Of a stretch of DNA of 11,078 nt, positions 6,050 through 11,078 are shown piece after piece. Made by a program: the position numbers and the translations under genes. The notes under the pieces were generated by a model, which had not been told where the DNA came from, ran no database searches, and saw only the letters and a list, made by a program, of their open reading frames with translations. This stretch comes from Phycisphaerae bacterium (lineage in GTDB: Bacteria > Planctomycetota > Phycisphaerae > Sedimentisphaerales > Anaerohalosphaeraceae): contig JAIPFN010000194.1 in assembly GCA_021736615.1 (NCBI GenBank), positions 1 through 11,078 of the forward strand, read 5' to 3'. Positions within the stretch are counted from its first letter, which is position 1. Each line of letters opens with the position of its first letter.

Positions 6050-9000
6050 CCTTACCCTTCTCTTTGGTCCCGAATATGCCGAATGGTTTGCGGAAAACAG
6101 GCAGTAGCGTCGTTTCGATTTCCGGAGTATTGAATGTCCCGCCGACTTTAACTTCTGCAACAGCAGCTCCTAAGCCCCGGGCAGCAGTTTCAAGGAACGA
6201 TACTTTAGTTTTGGATGGTTTACCGGAAGCATTGAACTTCATCGAGATCGCTCCATCCGAAATATCGATTGAACCGGTCCCTTCCATCCGCATTGATTTT
6301 CCGGAAATCTGAATCTTATCCAAAAACAGCGTATTCTTTTCCAGGTAAGATTCGGCAGTTATATCGCTGAAAATATGGTCTGTCGGCTCGTTCAGTTGTG
6401 AAGCTGTAATTATCTTTCCAAGCGTTGTCCGCTCGGCGAATTCCATCCCTGATATTTCCATATTAAGCCTGCCGATCCTCGATTGGTCATCTCCGAATAT
6501 ACCCGTAACCCCGAGATAGCCGGTAACTTTTCCTTTGGTGTAATCGTTATTATTCTCGCTATTCGTTTCGGGAGTGACTAAATCATGAAGATCGACCTCC
6601 GAGAAAATCGTCTCGACAGAGTAGTTCATCTTTTTGTCTTTAGTGCGTTTCAGCGATAAGCTTCCAAGTACATTTCCATCGTAGCATTCGGCTGTGTACT
6701 CCCGGCACAAAAACGAATCGGTTTGATGGTCATACTTAAGTTCTCCGTGAATGTTTTCTACGGATCTGCCTTTGATCATGACCTTTTCTGCAAAAAATTC
6801 ACCGTTGCCGCCGAGTAGCCCTTCGCCTATTTTATAAGCACCCATTGATTCAAGGGTTCCGTTTATCTCTCCGAGTATGCCGTTGTTTTCAAAGTCAAAT
6901 TTTTTCAGAGTAAGTTTGCTGCTGAAATCGACAACCTCATTATTTTCGCCGTCGTTTTGATAAGTCATCTCGTCGATGGCAAGGTCAAATCTCCCCGTAG
7001 GAGTAATACCTTTGCTAAGAAGCGTCGTGTACCTGGCAAGAATATTTTTCAGTTTGTCGTCGAAATCAATATTCTCCGCCGACAGCGAAAGTTCGCACCT
7101 GTTAACTTTGTGTTTGTCCAGGAATATCGTACCGTCAACCGCGATGGTTTTTTTGTTATCTTCATTGCCCGTCTCAGAAACCGGGCTGATTGATTTCATG
7201 TTTTCAAGCGTGATCTTATCTTTTTCGACGGTCACTTTCCCGGTAATATTTTCTATCGGGTAAGCAAACTTCGTGTAATTGACACTTCCGCCAAGGCTTT
7301 CGATTACGATCTTAAACCCCGGGCAATCCGTCCGCGGATCGGAACTGAGATTTGCCGCCATATTGATCGCACCCTTCAGACGAAGCTTCGATAGAAAATC
7401 GTACGAATCGGCAGGCAGTGATTTCAGCCACTCGTCCTGAACCAGAATATTGCTCGCCTTCAAGTCGAGACAGTAGCCCGGTTTCGTATCCGTCGAATCA
7501 GCAGGCCATACTTTACCGGTGATATCGACCGTACCGTCCCCGTTCCTGCCCGTCATACTTTTAAGAAACGTCCCCGAAGGAGTCAAAATAGCATCGACAT
7601 TAACATGACTCAAAGCAATCGGAAAATTCTCATATTTCATCAAAGCGTCTTTAATATTTACTTTGGCGATATACTCAACAGGACGCTCAGCGACCTCGTT
7701 CGGGAAAATATCGATAACCGCGTCCGTCCGAGCCGTCATTTCAAAACTGTCGTAAAAACTACGCTGGCTATACGGAAGAGCCGCCTTCAGACGCGAGTCC
7801 AGCGGAATATTATCCGCGGTGATTTGAATATTATATCGCGGTCTGCTGCTGCGAATATCCGTTACCTTACCGTTAAGAGTTATCGAACTGTCCGCCGTAC
7901 CGGATTTTATATTGATGATTTCCACAACTTCCGGGCTTATCGTAAAGCGGCCGGTAATATTTTGCAGGTGATACGGAAAATGCAGGTAGTCCGCCTCCCC
8001 TTCAAGTATATCGACCTCAAGCGTTCCGAAGCCTCTAGGCCGATCAGGTCTGCGTATATACTCGTACTTGATCTTCGCCCGTCCCTTAGGCGTAAACGTG
8101 TACCAGATACTTTGCTGTTTTTTATTAAGTGCCCGGTACACATCCTTGTCCAGCAGCATGTTGTCGCTGGAGACGATTATATCAGTAGCCCTGAGTCCGT
8201 CGACAAGTTTTGTCCCCCCGTTTACCTTAAATACCACATCGTCGTGCTTGCATGTGAGATCCGAAAATTCGCCGCTATCATTGGAAAGATTGATATCCCC
8301 TGTAATCTCGCCAAGCCGGTACGGAAATTTCTTATGCTGTATCGAAATATCTTTGCAAGTCGCCGTCCCGGACCACTTGCTTTTGCGAAGTTCTCTCAAT
8401 TTTCCCGCAGCCTTGAATTTTAAATCGCAAATCCCCTTCGGTTCATAAATCTCCAGGAAATCACGAAGGTGCGGGCCGATATTTTCCAGAACTCCCTCGT
8501 CATAAACCAAAGCGTTTACCATGGCTTTGTCGCTAACCTGAATATTCTCGGCATAAACCTGACCGCTGTAAGTACCCTCGCCCCTGTAATCCTCGGCATT
8601 CCCGGAAAGAGAAAGCTTGCACTTATCCCCCATCTCCCATTCAAGCTTATTGACCGTTATATCATCGACGCCGAAACCCATATCAAGCCGAAGTTTCCGA
8701 ACGTTCCATACATTTCCGAATATCGGTTCGGGTCCCGTCGAAAATTTTTCGCTCGTGATTATCAGGTTCCCTGTTTTGCCGGACTCATTCGTCTCAAGCT
8801 TGCCCCCGATAGACCCGGAAAGACCCGTAGAAGAAGGGTTGATGTCGAAATTAAAACCAAACGCGTTTTTATTTTCAATCTTCGCGATGGAACCTTTTGT
8901 AACGCCGACAGAAATTATCTTTTCAGCAACACCCCCCAAAACCAGGCTAAAACGAACTGTTCCGTTTTTCAGAACTAATGTCGGTACCGACTTCTGATTG

Positions 9001-9419
9001 TCCCCGCCCTCGCCGGTGTCAACAAGTGCCAGGTTCCAAGAAGAAAGATCCTGGTCGTACCGAAAATCCATATCAAAATCTTCGACAGTCAAACTTTTAA
9101 GGCGCGGACGAAGAAATAACAAACTGGAAATCGGAAACTGCGTCGTAATTGTTTCCGCCGTTAATACCGGTGATTCTCCGCTCTCGTCCAGACACGAAGA
9201 CACCACTACGCCATTCATCCTTGCAAGCCCGTTAAACTGAAAATCGACCGATTCGATCTCAACTTCAGAGCCGGTATGTTTTTCGATCTGATTTATGGCT
9301 ATCGGAAGTATCAGCTTAGCTGCAACGTGCTTACTAACCGACACGAACAACCACAACGCTGCAAATACGATTAAAAACTTAACCAAGAACTTCTTTTGAA
9401 TTCGCCTCAATATCTTCAA
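6045..9419 (-). CDS. Giant AsmA-like envelope protein
   Basis: About 1124 residues, one N-terminal membrane anchor and a very long beta-rich periplasmic part. After a basic start (KILRRIQKKFLVK) comes a hydrophobic segment (FLIVFAALWLFVSVS). The rest repeats short strands of the AsmA type: 'NLSGSIGGKL', 'ITGDINLSND', 'LNGKVTDI'. The last 240 residues hold the best family match (NVLGSLSLKR, GKVTGYLGVTGIFG, RIGRLNMEISGMEF, LGKIITASQL, MRMEGTGSIDISDGAISMKF) and end with VGGTFNTPEIE, as in AsmA/YhdP/TamB-type proteins. Those proteins are bridge-like and linked to lipid transport between membranes; this role is inferred here. The frame extends to TTG 9506, but residues from there (FELRITNYELR, KPPLAG) come from repeat DNA. 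I prefer TTG 9419, with GGGA upstream and a regular anchor sequence. No ATG exists before the anchor. The stop lies in the heptamer array. Confidence 0.85.
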   Translation of the reverse strand: MKILRRIQKKFLVKFLIVFAALWLFVSVSKHVAAKLILPIAINQIEKHTGSEVEIESVDFQFNGLARMNGVVVSSCLDESGESPVLTAETITTQFPISSLLFLRPRLKSLTVEDFDMDFRYDQDLSSWNLALVDTGEGGDNQKSVPTLVLKNGTVRFSLVLGGVAEKIISVGVTKGSIAKIENKNAFGFNFDINPSSTGLSGSIGGKLETNESGKTGNLIITSEKFSTGPEPIFGNVWNVRKLRLDMGFGVDDITVNKLEWEMGDKCKLSLSGNAEDYRGEGTYSGQVYAENIQVSDKAMVNALVYDEGVLENIGPHLRDFLEIYEPKGICDLKFKAAGKLRELRKSKWSGTATCKDISIQHKKFPYRLGEITGDINLSNDSGEFSDLTCKHDDVVFKVNGGTKLVDGLRATDIIVSSDNMLLDKDVYRALNKKQQSIWYTFTPKGRAKIKYEYIRRPDRPRGFGTLEVDILEGEADYLHFPYHLQNITGRFTISPEVVEIINIKSGTADSSITLNGKVTDIRSSRPRYNIQITADNIPLDSRLKAALPYSQRSFYDSFEMTARTDAVIDIFPNEVAERPVEYIAKVNIKDALMKYENFPIALSHVNVDAILTPSGTFLKSMTGRNGDGTVDITGKVWPADSTDTKPGYCLDLKASNILVQDEWLKSLPADSYDFLSKLRLKGAINMAANLSSDPRTDCPGFKIVIESLGGSVNYTKFAYPIENITGKVTVEKDKITLENMKSISPVSETGNEDNKKTIAVDGTIFLDKHKVNRCELSLSAENIDFDDKLKNILARYTTLLSKGITPTGRFDLAIDEMTYQNDGENNEVVDFSSKLTLKKFDFENNGILGEINGTLESMGAYKIGEGLLGGNGEFFAEKVMIKGRSVENIHGELKYDHQTDSFLCREYTAECYDGNVLGSLSLKRTKDKKMNYSVETIFSEVDLHDLVTPETNSENNNDYTKGKVTGYLGVTGIFGDDQSRIGRLNMEISGMEFAERTTLGKIITASQLNEPTDHIFSDITAESYLEKNTLFLDKIQISGKSMRMEGTGSIDISDGAISMKFNASGKPSKTKVSFLETAARGLGAAVAEVKVGGTFNTPEIETTLLPVFRKPFGIFGTKEKGKD

Positions 9420-9442
9420 TTCAATTCCCGAATAAATAGTAC

Positions 9443-9455
9443 CCGCCAAAGGCGG
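9443..9455. repeat. GC mini-palindrome CCGCC-AAA-GGCGG
   Basis: A perfect 5-bp inverted repeat around AAA, just upstream of the AsmA-like start. It is nearly identical to the one at 11013-11025 (spacer GAA). On the minus strand it falls between TTGAGG (9459-9464) and TACTAT (9436-9441), which are 17 nt apart and could pass for a weak promoter. Confidence 0.6.
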
Positions 9456-9462
9456 TTTCCTC

Positions 9463-9490
9463 AATTCGTAATTAGTAATTCGTAACTCAA
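9463..9490. repeat. Heptamer array (AATTCGT type)
   Basis: Four contiguous units on the plus strand: AATTCGT, AATTAGT, AATTCGT, AACTCAA. On the minus strand in one frame it encodes RITNYEL, a peptide with a 7-residue period expected from any 7-nt repeat translated in three steps. Confidence 0.7.
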
Positions 9491-9495
9491 ACCGA

Positions 9496-9523
9496 CCTAT
9501 AAGCAACTAGGTTTTCACGTAAA
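9496..9523 (-). promoter_or_regulatory. Weak promoter candidate for the AsmA-like gene
   Basis: On the minus strand TTTACG (9518-9523), a 16-nt spacer and TATAGG (9496-9501). Transcription would begin near 9489, downstream of the TTG at 9506. That would exclude that start codon and favour TTG 9419. Confidence 0.25.
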
Positions 9524-9572
9524 CTTTTACATTTAAGAGGATTACGCAATGTTTATTTTTTGTAAAATAGCC

Positions 9573-9588
9573 TCGGCCTTCAGGCCGA
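9573..9588. repeat. GC mini-palindrome TCGGCCT/AGGCCGA
   Basis: A perfect 7-bp inverted repeat with spacer TC in the gap between purD and the AsmA-like gene. A weak T-rich stretch (CTATTTTAC) follows on the minus strand, too far and too short for a confident terminator. Confidence 0.6.
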
Positions 9589-9595
9589 ATCCTTG

Positions 9596-9623
9596 CCTAA
9601 TCCCTAAAACCTAATCCCTAAAC
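9596..9623. repeat. Heptamer array (CCTAATC type)
   Basis: Four contiguous units: CCTAATC, CCTAAAA, CCTAATC, CCTAAAC, followed by a broken CCTG. It lies just downstream of the purD stop and is related to the 6001-6049 array (CCTAAAC and CCCTAAC). Confidence 0.75.
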
Positions 9624-9627
9624 CCTG

Positions 9628-9650
9628 CAAACTGACCAAAGGTCAGTTTG
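9628..9650. repeat. Perfect palindrome containing the purD stop codon
   Basis: CAAACTGACC (9628-9637), spacer AAA, and GGTCAGTTTG (9641-9650). The purD stop TGA (9643-9645 on the minus strand) lies inside the stem. There is no T-tract after it on the minus strand, so it is not a classical terminator but could protect the 3' end of the mRNA. Confidence 0.8.
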
Positions 9651-10917
9651 ACTTTATCGCTTTATCAGCAATATCTCTCCGGCAGTATGCCCCGTCGAAT
9701 GAGATCATGTCGACCGCTTTGTATGCAAGCTCTTTCGCTTCTGCGACAGTATCGCCCAGCGCCGTCACTCCCAGCACTCGCCCGCCTGCCGTCACAATAT
9801 CATCGCCGTCTCTCGCCGTCCCCGCATGGAATACCATAACTCCGTCAAGTTTGCCCGCCTCTTCAAGTCCGCTTATCTTTTTACCTTTCTCGTAGTCGCC
9901 CGGATACCCGCCCGAAGACATCACCACGCAAACCGCCGCCCGCTCGTCCCATTCCAGCAGAACCTCATCCAGGTTGCCGTTGCACGTCGCCAGCATCGCT
10001 TCCATCAGATCGCTTTTCAGTCGCATCAGTATCGGCTGCGTTTCCGGATCGCCGAACCTGACATTATATTCCAGCACCCGAGGCCCGCCTTTTGTAACCA
10101 TGATCCCCGCGTAAAGGATTCCCCTGAACGTCGCCCCTTCCCGGTTCATCCCGTCGATAGTCGGCACCAGCACTTCAGCCGAGATTTGATCCATCAGCTT
10201 ATCGGTTACAATAGGCGCCGGGCTATAAGCCCCCATTCCGCCGGTATTTGGTCCCGTGTCACCTTCGCCGATAGGCTTGTGGTCCTGTGAAGTTTCCATC
10301 ACGTAGATATTTTTGCCGTCGACAAACGCCAGTATTGACGCTTCTTCGCCGAGCAGTTTTTCCTCGACGATCAGCTTCGCCCCGGCCTCGCCGAACATAT
10401 TGTCGCACATGATCTTTTCTGCCGCCAGTATCCCGTCAGCCGGTTCATCGCACACGAACACGCCTTTGCCCTTGGCAAGTCCCGCCGCTTTGATGACTAC
10501 CGCTTCGTCGCGGCTTGCGATATACGACTTGGCATCCCGGAAATTGTCGAATGTCCGGCTTTCAGCTGTCGGTATCGAGTTGGCACGCATAATCTCTTTG
10601 GCGAACGCCTTGTCCGCTTCTAATTGTGCTGCCGCTCCGGTCGGACCGAAAGCTTTGATCCCTGCCGCCTCGAACGCGTCGACTATACCCGCCGCGAGCG
10701 GATCTTCCGGACCGATCACCGCCAGCCCAACATCCTTGCTCTGAGCAAATTTAACCAAAGCTTCGATGTCATTAACGTCTATATCAACATTTTTCCCATA
10801 CTCAGCCGTTCCCGGATTACCCGGAGCCGTATAAAGTTTATCGAGTTTAGATGATTGAGCAAGTTTCCACGCGATAGCGTGTTCACGTCCGCCGCTGCCG
10901 ACAAGTAATACATTCAT
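9643..10917 (-). CDS. purD: Phosphoribosylamine-glycine ligase (GAR synthetase)
   Basis: The second step of de novo purine synthesis: ATP, glycine and 5-phosphoribosylamine give GAR. At 424 residues it is the normal single-domain-set PurD length, with no fused PurM or PurN. Motifs in order: N-domain GSGGREHAIAWK (7-18) and GPEDPLAAGI (69-78); ATP-grasp VIKAAGLAKGKGV (141-153), VEEKLLGEEAS (184-194), QDHKPIGEGDTGPNTGGMGAY (ends at 231), LEYNVRFGDPETQ (282-294, holding metal ligands E283 and N285); C-domain ending ISFDGAYCRRDIADKA. The start ATG 10917 has AAGGGA (10924-10929 on the other strand) 6 nt upstream. It is transcribed from a near-consensus promoter. The last codons and stop fall in a palindrome. 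The downstream AsmA-like gene is separated by 223 bp of repeats, so a shared operon is unlikely. Cytosolic, housekeeping. Confidence 0.98.
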   Translation of the reverse strand: MNVLLVGSGGREHAIAWKLAQSSKLDKLYTAPGNPGTAEYGKNVDIDVNDIEALVKFAQSKDVGLAVIGPEDPLAAGIVDAFEAAGIKAFGPTGAAAQLEADKAFAKEIMRANSIPTAESRTFDNFRDAKSYIASRDEAVVIKAAGLAKGKGVFVCDEPADGILAAEKIMCDNMFGEAGAKLIVEEKLLGEEASILAFVDGKNIYVMETSQDHKPIGEGDTGPNTGGMGAYSPAPIVTDKLMDQISAEVLVPTIDGMNREGATFRGILYAGIMVTKGGPRVLEYNVRFGDPETQPILMRLKSDLMEAMLATCNGNLDEVLLEWDERAAVCVVMSSGGYPGDYEKGKKISGLEEAGKLDGVMVFHAGTARDGDDIVTAGGRVLGVTALGDTVAEAKELAYKAVDMISFDGAYCRRDIADKAIKSN

Positions 10918-10972
10918 GACAAATCCCTTTTAAAAGACCTAATAAAATCCTTTTCACGCCACCCAAACAAAT

Positions 10973-11001
10973 ATTATACCCCAAACCCCAAAAAACGTCA
11001 A
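10973..11001 (-). promoter_or_regulatory. purD promoter
   Basis: On the minus strand TTGACG (10996-11001), exactly 17 nt, then a perfect TATAAT (10973-10978). The start is expected near 10966, giving a leader of about 49 nt. The spacer itself is unusual, with two runs of four G separated by TTT just before the -10. No purine riboswitch or clear PurR-type operator is visible. Confidence 0.8.
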
Positions 11002-11012
11002 TAAAATAGTTT

Positions 11013-11025
11013 CCGCCGAAGGCGG
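11013..11025. repeat. GC mini-palindrome CCGCC-GAA-GGCGG
   Basis: A perfect 5-bp inverted repeat 12 bp upstream of the purD -35. It differs from the copy at 9443-9455 only in the first spacer base. Beyond it, 11026-11078 shows nothing I can name. Confidence 0.6.
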
Positions 11026-11078
11026 TTAGTAAGCGAGTATATTTAGTGGCAAATTAATCCGGCTTTAAAGAACCGTAA

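Noticed and set aside
7605..8423. Long plus-strand open frame of 272 codons
   Set aside because: It lies wholly opposite the AsmA-like gene. The translation is rich in R, S and I, without domains or family likeness; it reflects codon bias of the real gene. The frames at 8068-8448, 8469-8978 and 8617-8997 are the same case.
2704..9650. CRISPR array
   Set aside because: The repeats are 7 nt and contiguous, with no spacers; no cas genes are present.
9628..9650. Intrinsic terminator of purD
   Set aside because: The stem is excellent, but the minus-strand sequence after it is CAGGGTTTAGGG, with no T-run.

Overview
The window reads as bacterial chromosome from a Gram-negative organism of medium-to-low GC that makes menaquinone. 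There are no rRNA, tRNA, phage, transposase or CRISPR signals. A planctomycete (Phycisphaerae-like) origin is my inference. It rests on the secreted SH3b protein, the very long AsmA-like protein, the rhomboid with a TPR-like tail and the style of the intergenic repeats; no marker gene proves it.

Layout. (1) 2-2227 (+): a MenC-MenE fusion (o-succinylbenzoate synthase plus o-succinylbenzoate-CoA ligase), cut off at its 5' end by the window edge. (2) 2262-2645 (-): a small hotdog acyl-CoA thioesterase, convergent with menC-menE and a good candidate for DHNA-CoA hydrolase of the same pathway. (3) 2646-3325: a 680-bp intergenic region with heptamer repeats, an orphan terminator, a mini-palindrome, a tandem 16-mer and two promoter candidates. 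(4) 3326-4504 (+): a rhomboid protease with a TPR-like tail, probably from a leaderless mRNA. (5) 4651-5934 (+): a secreted tandem-SH3b protein with its own strong promoter and terminator. (6) 6045-9419 (-): a giant AsmA-like envelope protein. (7) 9643-10917 (-): purD, with a near-consensus promoter at 10973-11001.

How the genes work together: menC-menE and the thioesterase plausibly serve menaquinone synthesis. The rhomboid, SH3b and AsmA-like proteins are all envelope proteins, but nothing in the sequence ties them into one pathway. purD is purine housekeeping.

The least ordinary part is the DNA between the genes. Five arrays with different unit sequences all have a 7-nt period. Several small GC-rich perfect palindromes accompany them. 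These elements abut or contain the stop codons of four of the six genes, and in one place they read into the apparent N-terminus of the AsmA-like gene. The G-rich strand of one array fits the G-quadruplex consensus.
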